Of a DNA stretch of 64,000 bases, positions 52,572 through 61,458 are shown in pieces. Position 1 is the stretch's first letter; each line of letters begins with the position of its first letter. The stretch covers positions 124,001-188,000 of the forward strand of contig NZ_JANYGQ010000033.1 in NCBI RefSeq assembly GCF_025359345.1. Reading direction: 5' to 3'. The DNA is from Mucilaginibacter sp. Its GTDB lineage: Bacteria; Bacteroidota; Bacteroidia; Sphingobacteriales; Sphingobacteriaceae. The notes under the pieces were generated by a model that was given only the letters and a program-made list of their open reading frames with translations, did not search any database and was not told the origin of the DNA. A program made the translations under genes and the position numbers.

Positions 52572-52895
52572 ATGAAAAACCCAACCATAGAAAAAGAAAC
52601 CAGGATGTATTTGTTCGATTTAACAAATACGGCGCTGGAAAACGGCTTCAAAGCCGATGATAGCTGGGAACTGGTACTTGGTACCGAGGCCCAAAAAACA
52701 AAAATTCAAAAAGATTATTACCCTGCGGTTACTGCAAAGATATTTGGCGAAATAGCCTTGCCGGTGTATTACACAATTAAATCGAGGCTGCACCAGCCAT
52801 TAAATACAATTGAACAAGGCCTCGACGTAAAAACTGTTTTAAAAGATCATCTTAACTACGTAATTGCTTATAACCCGAAACGGCAACGCAGGTAG
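52572..52895 (+). CDS. Hypothetical protein, 107 residues
   Basis: Not recognised. Soluble, mixed helix/strand, no signal or metal motif; ends with the basic RQRR. Codon use is normal and it is close behind the desaturase in the same direction, but after a 157-bp repeat-bearing gap. Possibly a small accessory protein. Confidence 0.65.
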   Translation: MKNPTIEKETRMYLFDLTNTALENGFKADDSWELVLGTEAQKTKIQKDYYPAVTAKIFGEIALPVYYTIKSRLHQPLNTIEQGLDVKTVLKDHLNYVIAYNPKRQRR

Positions 52896-52942
52896 TTGCG
52901 GGGATTTAGTAAACATGCAACCAGGTTCAGAATTGTCAGTCC

Positions 52943-54523
52943 CTATTTCAAAACCGCTGCCACTGTTGGCGATGGCTCACTTTCGTTCTTCAGCCTGTCC
53001 AATGCCGTTACTACGTACAAATATGTTTTGCCACGTTTCACATCGTTATCAATAAAATAAGTGTTGCTGTTATATTGAATATGAAGGATATGCCTGGGGT
53101 CGTTTAAATTCACCTTTTCATTGCCGTCGAATTTGTAAACCACATAACCATACACAGGTTCTTTGTCCTGTGCAAGTTCAGGTGTGGTCCATTTTAGTTC
53201 AACACCTCGTGGTGTTTGCGTTGTAGTGAAGTTTACCGGCGGTTTTGGCGCTACAGAATCCAGCCAAAGCATAACCGGTGGCAGCGCCGGGTATTTATAA
53301 TAATTTTGTCTTAACGAATCGGCAATACCCAGTGGATTGTTTATCAGTGATTTTGAACTAAAATAAACGCTGCCCTGCACCCTTGGGTTTTTGCGCAGGT
53401 AGCGTATTTGCTCAGGCATTTGGCCCGGGTTTTTGAACTTGTTTACTTTTCGCTCGTTTATGCGGTACGCAGCCATCCCGATGTACAGGTGCCTGCCGTA
53501 GGTGTTATTGCTCCACCAGTCGAGCAGCGTGTTAAACGCTGCGTTACGGTCGTCCATGGGCCAGTATAGCTGGGGATTAATATAGTCAACCCAGCCCTCT
53601 TTAACCCATTTGCGCGAGTCGGCGAACAATTCGTAATATGATGAGCCGCCGTGCGTTGCAGAACCATCGGGATTTTGACGGGTGTTCGCCCAAATTCCAA
53701 AGGGGCTAATGCCAAATTTTACGCGGGGCTTATGCGCCTGGATGCTGTCGCTTAGCATTTCAATCAGCGTATCTACATTGTGCCGCCGCCAATCCTTTAT
53801 ATCCAGGTAACCCGCGCCATAAGTGGCAAATGCCTGCGCGTCGTCAATATGCTGGCCATCTATCTGGTACGGGTAGAAATAATCGTCCAGGTGTACGCCA
53901 TCTATGTCGTAATTATCTACCACATCTAAAAATACCTTAACAATATAGTCGCGTACCTCTGGTATCCCGGGGTTAAAAAGCTTGATGCCGCCATAGGTAA
54001 AAAACCACTCCGGTTTTATCCGGGTAATGTGCGAAGGGGCCAGTAGCGAAAATTTGCCATCGTTTGTTGCCCGGTAAGGGTTAAACCAGGCGTGTAGTTC
54101 CATCCCACGTTTATGGGCTTCATTTATTGCAAACTCCAGTGGGTCGTAAGCAGGGTCGGGGGCTTTACCCTGTTTGCCGGTAAGCCATTTAGACCATGGT
54201 TCGCGGCTCTTAGCGTAAAAGGCATCGGCTGCGGGCCGTATCTGGAACATTATTTCATTTATGCCCTGGCGCTGGTGGGCATTCAGCCTGTCAATCATCT
54301 CCTGCTTCTGTTCGCTAACGGGCAGGCCCGGTTTGCTTGGCCAATCAATGTTTTCAACGGTGGCTATCCAAACGCCCCTAAACTCGCGTTTTGGCGGGGT
54401 GGTGTCGCTATCTGCGTTTTTTGCGTTTAATATAGAATCGACATTTTGTACCGGCTGGGCGCGTGCCTTTAAACAAATGGTAAATATTAACAAAAAGAAA
54501 ATCAATAGCCGGTAGATGCGCAT
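52943..54523 (-). CDS. Exported GHL10-type (DUF187) glycoside hydrolase
   Basis: 526 residues from the ATG at 54523 (MRIYRLLIFFLLIFTICLKARAQ signal peptide). PPKREFRGVWIATVENIDWPS, GINEIMFQIRPAADAFY, MELHAWFNPYRATN and DGVHLDDYFYPYQIDG are typical of glycosyl-hydrolase-like family 10. A fibronectin-like C-terminal part (PPVNFTTTQTPRGVELKWT) follows. Acts outside the inner membrane on cell-wall or glycan; the substrate is unknown. Confidence 0.88.
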   Translation of the reverse strand: MRIYRLLIFFLLIFTICLKARAQPVQNVDSILNAKNADSDTTPPKREFRGVWIATVENIDWPSKPGLPVSEQKQEMIDRLNAHQRQGINEIMFQIRPAADAFYAKSREPWSKWLTGKQGKAPDPAYDPLEFAINEAHKRGMELHAWFNPYRATNDGKFSLLAPSHITRIKPEWFFTYGGIKLFNPGIPEVRDYIVKVFLDVVDNYDIDGVHLDDYFYPYQIDGQHIDDAQAFATYGAGYLDIKDWRRHNVDTLIEMLSDSIQAHKPRVKFGISPFGIWANTRQNPDGSATHGGSSYYELFADSRKWVKEGWVDYINPQLYWPMDDRNAAFNTLLDWWSNNTYGRHLYIGMAAYRINERKVNKFKNPGQMPEQIRYLRKNPRVQGSVYFSSKSLINNPLGIADSLRQNYYKYPALPPVMLWLDSVAPKPPVNFTTTQTPRGVELKWTTPELAQDKEPVYGYVVYKFDGNEKVNLNDPRHILHIQYNSNTYFIDNDVKRGKTYLYVVTALDRLKNESEPSPTVAAVLK

Positions 54524-54835
54524 CAAACAAATTATTAAAAGCTGCAAAGATATAAACTCAATGCCAAGCCGTTTTAGTATATGTATAATAATTGCCCGTA
54601 TTTTGTGTTTTAATCATATTGTATTTACTTTTAACAAGCCGTAAAACACGTGTTATAACATTTAGGGCAAAATTTGCGTTATATTTTTCACACATTTACA
54701 AAATTTTAATGGGATAGAATCAATAATTATACCGGGAATTAATGCTGAAGCGCCAAAACAAATAAGTTGTAACATTTATTATTATAAAACCGGCTTACTT
54801 TAATTATTATTGAACACTTAAAAAATCTAACTGCT

Positions 54836-55747
54836 ATGGAAAACCAAACAAGCCAGCAACCAAAGAAAAATTCAAATGTCATTTACTTCCTGATTGTGGT
54901 TGTATTGGCTTTGCTTGCTACGGATGTGTACTTGTACATGCAAAAAAACAAATCGGACACTAAAATAGTTTACCAAAACGACGAAAAAAGCAGACTGCAA
55001 ACCGAGCTCGACAGCCTCGAGGCCCAAATTGAACAGGTAAATGCAGGTAAAACCCGCATGTCGTCGACACTGATGGCCAAAAATGATTCGCTAAAGGCTA
55101 AGATAAAGGTGTTAAGGGCCGAACTGGCAAAAGGCAAAATGACTGTTGCCGAACTAGCTAAAGCACAGGAAGACGTAAAACAACTAAGGTATTTTGTAAC
55201 CAGCTATACAGCCCAAATTGAAGAGCTTAAAAAACAAAATGCAACATTGGCTGTAGAAAGGGATACGCTAAAAACCAATTTAGCTACTGCTGCAAAAAAA
55301 GACAGTGACCTTACTAAACAAAACAAGGATTTAGGCACCAAAGTTAAAGTAGCATCGGCCCTTAAAGTGGCCACTGTAGATGTTGTTGCCTACAAAATAA
55401 GGGGCAGCGGCAAAGAGGTCGACACCAAGCGATCGAGCGTTGCCAAGAAAATTAAAATAAACTTTACTATAGCCAGCAACGCCGTGGCTGAGAAAAACAT
55501 GCACGACGTTTATATGCGGGTAATTGACCCAACCGGCAACCTGGTAACCGGTGCCGATGCGGGCACTTTTAATGCCGACGGCCAAGACTTGCAATACACC
55601 TATAAAACATCAATTGAATTTAAAGATGATGGCAGCGGATTTACTATTGATTGGGTAAACCCGGTTGCTTTTCAAAAAGGCTCGTATACCGTGTTAATGT
55701 ATGCTGATGGGTATACCATGGGAAAAACAAGTTTTGATTTGAAATAA
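54836..55747 (+). CDS. Single-span coiled-coil protein
   Basis: 303 residues. Membrane span at 14-34 (VIYFLIVVVLALLATDVYLYM), then a long coiled coil from about 45 to 165 with heptads of Leu and charged residues, and a C-terminal beta domain (VVAYKIRGSGKEVDT, YKTSIEFKDDGSGFTIDW). Not a named family. It may be a periplasmic structural or sensor protein. A terminator follows. Confidence 0.8.
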   Translation: MENQTSQQPKKNSNVIYFLIVVVLALLATDVYLYMQKNKSDTKIVYQNDEKSRLQTELDSLEAQIEQVNAGKTRMSSTLMAKNDSLKAKIKVLRAELAKGKMTVAELAKAQEDVKQLRYFVTSYTAQIEELKKQNATLAVERDTLKTNLATAAKKDSDLTKQNKDLGTKVKVASALKVATVDVVAYKIRGSGKEVDTKRSSVAKKIKINFTIASNAVAEKNMHDVYMRVIDPTGNLVTGADAGTFNADGQDLQYTYKTSIEFKDDGSGFTIDWVNPVAFQKGSYTVLMYADGYTMGKTSFDLK

Positions 55748-55790
55748 GTCCGGAAAGACGGAAAAGTCGGTAAAGTCGAAAAAGATAAAA
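55748..55790. repeat. Phased GTC repeat, 9-bp period
   Basis: GTC or GAC/GAT at 55748, 55757, 55766, 55775 and 55784, exact 9-bp steps separated by A-rich spacers, right after the coiled-coil stop. Confidence 0.6.
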
Positions 55791-55823
55791 GCGCCGTTGT
55801 TGATGAAACAGCGGCGCTTTTTC
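55787..55823. terminator. Bidirectional terminator
   Basis: GCGCCG (55791-55796) and CGGCGC (55812-55817) form a strong stem with an inner TGTT/AACA pair; A run before and T run after. It serves both the coiled-coil gene and the convergent S41 gene. Confidence 0.82.
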
Positions 55824-55836
55824 TTTTGAAATTTAG

Positions 55837-57246
55837 CTAATCCTGTTTTAGCAGCTTAAGGGCGTAATCCATTTGTACATCTTTATGCTCAATATAGTCC
55901 GTAATTGTTGGCGTAACCGGGTAATCAGGGATAATCCCCCTGTCTCTATATTTAAGTGGTTTCACGGCAGTGTTGTACTTCCATAAAGGGATATTTACCT
56001 TTATTTGAGTGTTAGGCAGATACAGAGTTGTCCTTGCGCCTGAAGTGTTGCCATAATAGCCGCCGCCGGTTTCTTCGCCAATAAATTTTACGTTTGCAAA
56101 TTGCCGGGCAATACCACAAACATCGGTAGTTGCCGAAAAGCTTTTGCCGTTAATCAGCAAAAAAACAGGGCCTTTGAAATTATCTTCGTGCGGTTGTTGT
56201 ATTGCAAGCTGGTCGTGATCCTTCGTCTCAAATTTCCTGGTGGTGGTTTCTATTGATGAATAATAGCGAAATGGCTTAGCGGTTAGGTATGATATTAACA
56301 GCGCACCATTACCATCATTGCCCCCTGTGTTGTCCCGCAAATCGATAATCAGCTTTTTAATGTGTTTTTCATCCAGTTCTTTAAAGCTTTTTTGCAGAAA
56401 GTCGGTGAGGTTTTCGCGTGTTATATCTAACTTTTCATTAAAAAAGCTTTTAATGGTCATTATCGCTACATCGCCGGGCTGATAAGCCAGCTTTAGGTAT
56501 TGGGTTACCGGGACTGGTGTTGGGTGGCACGCAATATCCTTAAATTGTTTTGCATCAATATGCGTATTCTCAATCTTGCCGTCTGCGGCCTTAAACCATA
56601 TATCGAACGCTGACTTTTCCCCATAAACCAAGTAATATAAATACAGTAAAGGGCTATCCCCGTTGTTCAGTTCGGCGTATTTTCCGCCCTGCGATTGCCC
56701 GTCAGATTGTATATAGGTAAAAAGTTCTTTCCGAAGTTGATTTATCGGGTGAGCATCTATGGCGGTAATTTCCGTTCCCGCAGCCAATCCCTCACTATCG
56801 CACGTTGTATAGGCTTTTGAGCCAATAAAACGTACAATTAAAGGGAATAATTTAACATTATTAATTAGGTTTCTATTAAAATCTGGTGGGAGAAAAGCAG
56901 AAGTATGGCCATCCTCTATGCCGCTGACTAAATATCGTACTAAGCTGTAAAATTTTGTTAAAGTCATTGGAGCATTCAGCTTCGCTTCGCAGTTGTTAAA
57001 CAGTTCCGCCATTTGCTCCTTAGTTTTATAGGTATTTAAACCGGCGTGCAGTTTTTGCAGCGAGTCTTTTAATATTTTGAAGTCCTGCCGCAAAAGCCCG
57101 GGGGCGATCAATTTTGATTCGCTGGCCGTTTGGGCAAATAAATTGATACTCAATGTAGATACCAATACAAGTGCCGCCAATATTTTCCAAAAGTTAAGGC
57201 AATAGTATGCCGGGGCCGCTATCGGGCCGGTTTTAAGTTTTTTCAT
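55837..57246 (-). CDS. S41-family peptidase in ECF operon
   Basis: 469 residues. Signal peptide-like segment (ILAALVLVSTLSINLFAQ), then S41 C-terminal-processing-protease parts: KKLIIDLRDNTGGNDGNGALLISY and FLLINGKSFSATTDV with the nucleophile Ser, plus GGYYGNTSGARTTLYLPNT. It could be periplasmic. Last gene of the sigma/anti-sigma/membrane operon, 13 bp behind the membrane protein. Confidence 0.83.
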   Translation of the reverse strand: MKKLKTGPIAAPAYYCLNFWKILAALVLVSTLSINLFAQTASESKLIAPGLLRQDFKILKDSLQKLHAGLNTYKTKEQMAELFNNCEAKLNAPMTLTKFYSLVRYLVSGIEDGHTSAFLPPDFNRNLINNVKLFPLIVRFIGSKAYTTCDSEGLAAGTEITAIDAHPINQLRKELFTYIQSDGQSQGGKYAELNNGDSPLLYLYYLVYGEKSAFDIWFKAADGKIENTHIDAKQFKDIACHPTPVPVTQYLKLAYQPGDVAIMTIKSFFNEKLDITRENLTDFLQKSFKELDEKHIKKLIIDLRDNTGGNDGNGALLISYLTAKPFRYYSSIETTTRKFETKDHDQLAIQQPHEDNFKGPVFLLINGKSFSATTDVCGIARQFANVKFIGEETGGGYYGNTSGARTTLYLPNTQIKVNIPLWKYNTAVKPLKYRDRGIIPDYPVTPTITDYIEHKDVQMDYALKLLKQD

Positions 57247-57259
57247 AAAAATTAATTGT

Positions 57260-57685
57260 TTACTTCGATGTCGTCTTTATATAAATGAAGAAGGCAAGAA
57301 AACTGCCGGCTATACAGAAGCTCATTATTGCCGCCATAGAGATAAACGGTGGATTATAATATCCGATAAAAGAGAGCCCAACTCCCAAACTCATAAGAAT
57401 GAAAAACCATTTTATTGTTTGATTTTTGGTATCATCGGCCGGCGTTTTCAGAAACTGTTCTACAACTGAATCAGGCACACCCTTTTCAATCATTTTATCT
57501 TTAAGTCGATAATCATGAAAGGATTTAACCGCTTTCAATATAAACGACGATGCCAAATAAATAACGACTAGTGCCGTGACATTTAATACCATTTGTCTTA
57601 TGCCCTCATCGGTTAGGTTACCGTCCGCAGCATTTGCTGCAAATGATATACCTGTAAGGCCGGCAAGTAAGCTTGTCTTTTTCAT
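57260..57685 (-). CDS. Small membrane protein in ECF operon
   Basis: 141 residues with a signal-like start (LLAGLTGISFAANAADG), a span near 33-53, then a cytoplasmic KMIEKGVPDSVVEQF linker and two C-terminal spans. Function unknown; similar short proteins often sit beside ECF sigma factors. It precedes the S41 gene. Confidence 0.72.
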   Translation of the reverse strand: MKKTSLLAGLTGISFAANAADGNLTDEGIRQMVLNVTALVVIYLASSFILKAVKSFHDYRLKDKMIEKGVPDSVVEQFLKTPADDTKNQTIKWFFILMSLGVGLSFIGYYNPPFISMAAIMSFCIAGSFLAFFIYIKTTSK

Positions 57686-57723
57686 TTTTGCTGAAATATG
57701 GTTGATTAGACCGGTATGATAAA

Positions 57724-58185
57724 TTAATGTTGCAAATTATCAATCATGCTTAAAGTGCTCATTTGTCTTTTGAATTTTTTGCTCAGGCTTGTGCTTTGGT
57801 ACACTACGACAGTCAGGGCAACTACGATTGCGGTACACAAAACATCAACCTGGGTTTGTTTAACAATACCTGCGAGAACGTCCCGATAAAAATATAACGG
57901 GAAAGCCAATAAAATAACTGTAACAAACAGCGGTAAATATTTAGCAAATACCCATCCCGTACGCGCTTGTTCAACTACCTGTAGCTGGCCTAAAACCACT
58001 TCGCTTAAGTTAAAATTAAAAGCCGGTACAGGGCTGTTTTTAATCTCGCTAAACAACAATCGGTACTGAACTACCTTGTTTTTACAACTTTCGCAGCTTT
58101 CAATATGACTAACCACGCCTTCACTATTTTTTGCATCGGTTGCATAATCCTGGATTTCAAGCTCCGTTAAATGCGTAATGTTCAT
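57724..58185 (-). CDS. Anti-sigma factor-like membrane protein
   Basis: 153 residues. The N-terminal HIESCESCKNK (H-x3-C-x2-C) is the zinc-type anti-sigma signature; then two membrane spans (YLPLFVTVILLAFPLYFY and VLCTAIVVALTVVVY). It should hold the ECF sigma factor encoded 4 bp upstream (overlap ATGA) until a signal arrives. Confidence 0.82.
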   Translation of the reverse strand: MNITHLTELEIQDYATDAKNSEGVVSHIESCESCKNKVVQYRLLFSEIKNSPVPAFNFNLSEVVLGQLQVVEQARTGWVFAKYLPLFVTVILLAFPLYFYRDVLAGIVKQTQVDVLCTAIVVALTVVVYQSTSLSKKFKRQMSTLSMIDNLQH

Positions 58186-58784
58186 AAGTCATCCTTTTTA
58201 TAACTGCCCAATATGTTTTCCTTTAATAATTTTCGCGCCCTAAAAAGGTAGTTTTTTACAGTCCCCGCTGGCAACCCGGTAATTTGGTTTATTTCATCGT
58301 AACTCAACTCCTGCTGATGATAAAGTGAAACCAGGGTTTTGTAAACAGGCGGCAGCTTTTCGATTTCATCCCGCAAAATACCCGACAGTTCTTTTTTGAA
58401 AACGGTTGTTTCGGCGTCATGGGCAAACGCGCCCTTTAATCTGTTGTGATAAGTATTCAATGTTTCACCTTCCTCGCCGTTATTGCCAGGTAAAACCAGT
58501 TTCTTTTTTTCCAGGTAGTGCAAACAGGTATTATAAGCAATTTGCCCAATCCATGTTGATAGTTTGCATTGAAACCTAAACCCGCTTAACCTGTTAAATA
58601 CTTTTAAGTAAATATCCTGCGCAATGTCCTTACGGTCGTAGGCGTTGGGTATCATTTTAAACACAATCATGGCAACCAGGCCCTCGGTGTTTTTTATGAT
58701 TATCCCGAAAGCATAGTTATCACCGCCCAGCACCTTAGTAACCAAGCTTCTATCTTCAAGATAATTTTCAGTTTCACTATTCAC
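58182..58784 (-). CDS. ECF sigma factor
   Basis: 200 residues with region 2 (IAQDIYLKVFNRLSGFRFQCKLSTWIGQIAYN) and region 4 (LPPVYKTLVSLYHQQELSYDEINQITGLPAGTVKNYLFRAR). First gene of an operon with the anti-sigma factor, a membrane protein and an S41 peptidase. It probably directs this operon and others. Confidence 0.92.
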   Translation of the reverse strand: MNSETENYLEDRSLVTKVLGGDNYAFGIIIKNTEGLVAMIVFKMIPNAYDRKDIAQDIYLKVFNRLSGFRFQCKLSTWIGQIAYNTCLHYLEKKKLVLPGNNGEEGETLNTYHNRLKGAFAHDAETTVFKKELSGILRDEIEKLPPVYKTLVSLYHQQELSYDEINQITGLPAGTVKNYLFRARKLLKENILGSYKKDDL

Positions 58785-58867
58785 CTGGATGATTTGACCG
58801 GCAAGTTAAAATAATGTTGCAGGCCACCGGTAAAAAATTGGCCTAACCGACCTTAACCTGCTTCGTC

Positions 58868-60343
58868 TTATTTCTCATACAATGTTTTCCACGCCCCTTC
58901 ATATACATCCTTCGCTGTCCATTGCGGCTGTATGGGGTCATCGGCAACGTATTTGGCGGCAAGAATATAGGAACCGATAAACTTCATTACATAATTCATA
59001 TCCATATTGCCGGCTTCGTCGCTTAGCTGGTGGTAGCGATTGGTAATGGTTCCATCAAACGTTTTCATGCCGAGGCTAAACGTTGGAGCGGGTATGCCTT
59101 TGCCGGCAAGCGGGTAATTGTCGCTTCCAGAAAATAGTTCGCCACCGGTTGGGTCGCCGCCAACATGCAGCCCGTAAGCCTGGCAAGCTTTAACAATAAG
59201 CGGGTCGGCACTGGTGCGGCCAATTCCGACTAACGATATTAAGGTAGTATCGTTGTAGCTGGCGTTATCAATGTTTAAATTATAAACGGTTTGTTTTAAC
59301 GGCGTAACCGGGTGTGCAGCATAGTAAATGCTGCCCAGCAGGCCTTCTTCTTCGGCGGTGTAGGCAATAAACAATATAGAACGTTTAGCCGGATGTTTAC
59401 CGAAATATCTTGCGGCGGCAATTATAGCGGTGGTGCCCGAAGCGTTATCCCTGGCGCCATTATAAATACTATCCAGTTTGCCTTCTTCCATCCTGGGTAC
59501 TGCGGCTACACCCAAATGGTCGTAATGCGAGGACAACAGTAAGTATTGTTTGCTAAGCTGCGCATCGGTACCAGGGATGTAAGCCATTACATTTTTCAGG
59601 GCGATGTCTTTTACCCCGGTGCCCGAAATATTGATGCTGGCTTTGGCGCCGGCAGTTTTTACGCCATCATCCAGCTTTGCTGCATTAATAATAAGTGTTG
59701 GCAATTGATTTTCATCTGCCGGGCCGGCTGGTTTACTGCCGCCAAGATAGCCCGCTACTTCGCCCCAAAATGTTGCGTCGGTATTCCAGCGTTCAATTAA
59801 TGCAGCCGCGCCTTTTTCGGTGAGTGTTTTTTGAAGTGCCGCCATTCCGCGGAAATATTGTGAGCCGTTGCTTTGATTAACCTTTCCCATATCAACCAGT
59901 ACCACTTTGCCTTTTACATCGGCAGCCGGCAGTCCGGCAGCTATATCTTTATCAGCGTAAATAACAGGGGCATCAAGTTTAATATCTTTTGCTTCAGGCT
60001 GCAATGCGTCAATTGTCGTTTTAAAAGTCATCGAACCAAGAGATACAGTACCGGTTGCAGAGGGCGTAACAAACCTCAGGCTGAACAGTTGAAAATAACC
60101 GGTAGCACCGTCTACCGGCTTTGCGCCGGCCGCTTTAAATTGGTCGGCAATATATTGGGCGGCGGTGTTTATTTCGGGGCGCTCAATGTTACGGCCTTTC
60201 AATTCGTCGGACGCTAAATAACGTAAGGGCGCTAAAGCAACATCAGGCGGGTTGGTTGCCGCAATGTTTTTCATATCGTTTTGCTGTGCAAAGGCAAAGC
60301 CGCTACCAACAAGCAGACATGCTAAGGTGAGTTTAAGTTTCAT
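58868..60343 (-). CDS. Exported M28-family aminopeptidase
   Basis: 491 residues from the ATG at 60343 (MKLKLTLACLLVGSGFAFAQ signal peptide). A PA-domain insert (VKGKVVLVDMGK) precedes zinc ligands: SSHYDHLGV, GARDNASGT, YTAEEEGLLG, LNIDNASYND and SGSDNYPL. It should remove N-terminal residues from peptides in the periplasm. Single gene, upstream of the REP-like elements. Confidence 0.88.
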   Translation of the reverse strand: MKLKLTLACLLVGSGFAFAQQNDMKNIAATNPPDVALAPLRYLASDELKGRNIERPEINTAAQYIADQFKAAGAKPVDGATGYFQLFSLRFVTPSATGTVSLGSMTFKTTIDALQPEAKDIKLDAPVIYADKDIAAGLPAADVKGKVVLVDMGKVNQSNGSQYFRGMAALQKTLTEKGAAALIERWNTDATFWGEVAGYLGGSKPAGPADENQLPTLIINAAKLDDGVKTAGAKASINISGTGVKDIALKNVMAYIPGTDAQLSKQYLLLSSHYDHLGVAAVPRMEEGKLDSIYNGARDNASGTTAIIAAARYFGKHPAKRSILFIAYTAEEEGLLGSIYYAAHPVTPLKQTVYNLNIDNASYNDTTLISLVGIGRTSADPLIVKACQAYGLHVGGDPTGGELFSGSDNYPLAGKGIPAPTFSLGMKTFDGTITNRYHQLSDEAGNMDMNYVMKFIGSYILAAKYVADDPIQPQWTAKDVYEGAWKTLYEK

Positions 60344-60379
60344 GGGTTTAAAGATAGGGAATAGGATGAATGGTTTTTT

Positions 60380-60406
60380 GTAGAAACGCAATACTTTGCG
60401 TCTCTA
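60380..60406. repeat. REP-like palindrome, copy 2
   Basis: GTAGAAACGCAA / TTGCGTCTCTA, one mismatch in the left arm; 40 bp before copy 3. Confidence 0.6.
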
Positions 60407-60443
60407 TAAAAAATCGAGAAATATAAATGCGGGTTACCTGTCA

Positions 60444-60474
60444 GCGTAGAGACGCAAGTATTGCGTCTCTACGC
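60444..60474. repeat. REP-like palindrome, copy 3 (perfect)
   Basis: GCGTAGAGACGCAA and its exact complement are separated by GTA, giving 14-bp arms. The TAG stop of the isoaspartyl peptidase (60471-60469) lies inside it. Confidence 0.75.
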
Positions 60475-61311
60475 GAATACTTCAACCTCATCATCATACG
60501 ATGCCCACACCATATAAGGGTGCGTATCCGCATGATAAATTTCGCCGGTGGCAGATATGCCGATGATGCCGGCAAAGCCATCGTAGGGTTTCAGTTCGTT
60601 CAAGGTTTTTTCGGTTGCAAGGGCTAATGGCATGGCATCGGTAACGCGGGTTACTATATTTGATGCGACTGCACCACTAACAATGTCCTCGCCTACACCA
60701 GTACATGATATTGCTGCAAAAGCATTGGCGTAATTACCGGCCGTAGTTGCCGAATCACTTACGCGGCCGGGTATTTCAAAGCCTTTGCCGCCCGTTGAGG
60801 TGGCGGCTGCCAGGTTGCCGTAAACATCGAGCGCCACACAGCCCACAGTGCCAAGGCGGATGGAATCGCTTAGTTTCTTTTCATATTCTTTACGGCGCTG
60901 CGGTGTTTCGGGGTTGTAATATTTAAAGCCGTTTTCGCGGGCGAAATTAAGGGCGCCCCTGCCGCTCAATACGCGGTCGTCATAAGGTAAAAGTTTCTCG
61001 GCAATGCAGATAGGGTTTTTTACATCTTCGATATTTATCACGCCCGAAAAACGCATGGTTTTGCCATCCATCAACGAGGCGCTTAAGCGTATCTTACCAT
61101 CACTTTGTATTTGTGAGCCCGTGCCTGCGTTAAACAGTTCGCAATTTTCGAGCAGGCAGGTAGTATAAACCACGGTTTCGACAGCGGTATGGCTTTGCAG
61201 GTACTTATGGCCCAACTGCACTATTTCGGCAAGCGCATCCTGCTTGGCTTTTTTTACTTTCTGGTTAGTTTGCGATTCGCTAAAAAAACCACCGTGGATT
61301 ATTATTTTCAT
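60469..61311 (-). CDS. Isoaspartyl peptidase/L-asparaginase (Ntn hydrolase)
   Basis: 280 residues from the ATG at 61311 (MKIIIHGGFF). The nucleophile Thr follows the LGTVGCVALD turn; CLLENCELFNAGTGS and GEDIVSG are other family blocks. Relatives self-cleave before that Thr and hydrolyse beta-aspartyl dipeptides. Adjacent to cyanophycinase, it would split beta-Asp-Arg dipeptides from cyanophycin into Asp and Arg. The stop codon is in a REP-like palindrome. A longer start at 61356 is less likely. Confidence 0.88.
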   Translation of the reverse strand: MKIIIHGGFFSESQTNQKVKKAKQDALAEIVQLGHKYLQSHTAVETVVYTTCLLENCELFNAGTGSQIQSDGKIRLSASLMDGKTMRFSGVINIEDVKNPICIAEKLLPYDDRVLSGRGALNFARENGFKYYNPETPQRRKEYEKKLSDSIRLGTVGCVALDVYGNLAAATSTGGKGFEIPGRVSDSATTAGNYANAFAAISCTGVGEDIVSGAVASNIVTRVTDAMPLALATEKTLNELKPYDGFAGIIGISATGEIYHADTHPYMVWASYDDEVEVFA

Positions 61312-61343
61312 TGGTAAACACGTATTATGGTAGAGAATTAAGA

Positions 61344-61452
61344 AGTCAAGAATCAAGAGCCAAGATGAAAAACGTGGCGCGGCGATTTTCTCTCAAATTT
61401 CGAAATTTCTTGGTTCTTGACTTCTTGGTTCTTGCCTTCTTGATTCTTGACT
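61344..61452. repeat. Inverted phased repeat between cphB and isoaspartyl peptidase
   Basis: AGTCAAGAATCAAGA (61344-61358) and its complement (61438-61452), with 7-bp-period relatives on each side. It could form a long stem. Confidence 0.6.
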
Positions 61453-61458
61453 CTCTTC

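Noticed and set aside
48799-61452. Phased GTC repeats as CRISPR arrays
   Set aside because: Units are 7-9 bp, degenerate and without unique spacers or cas genes.
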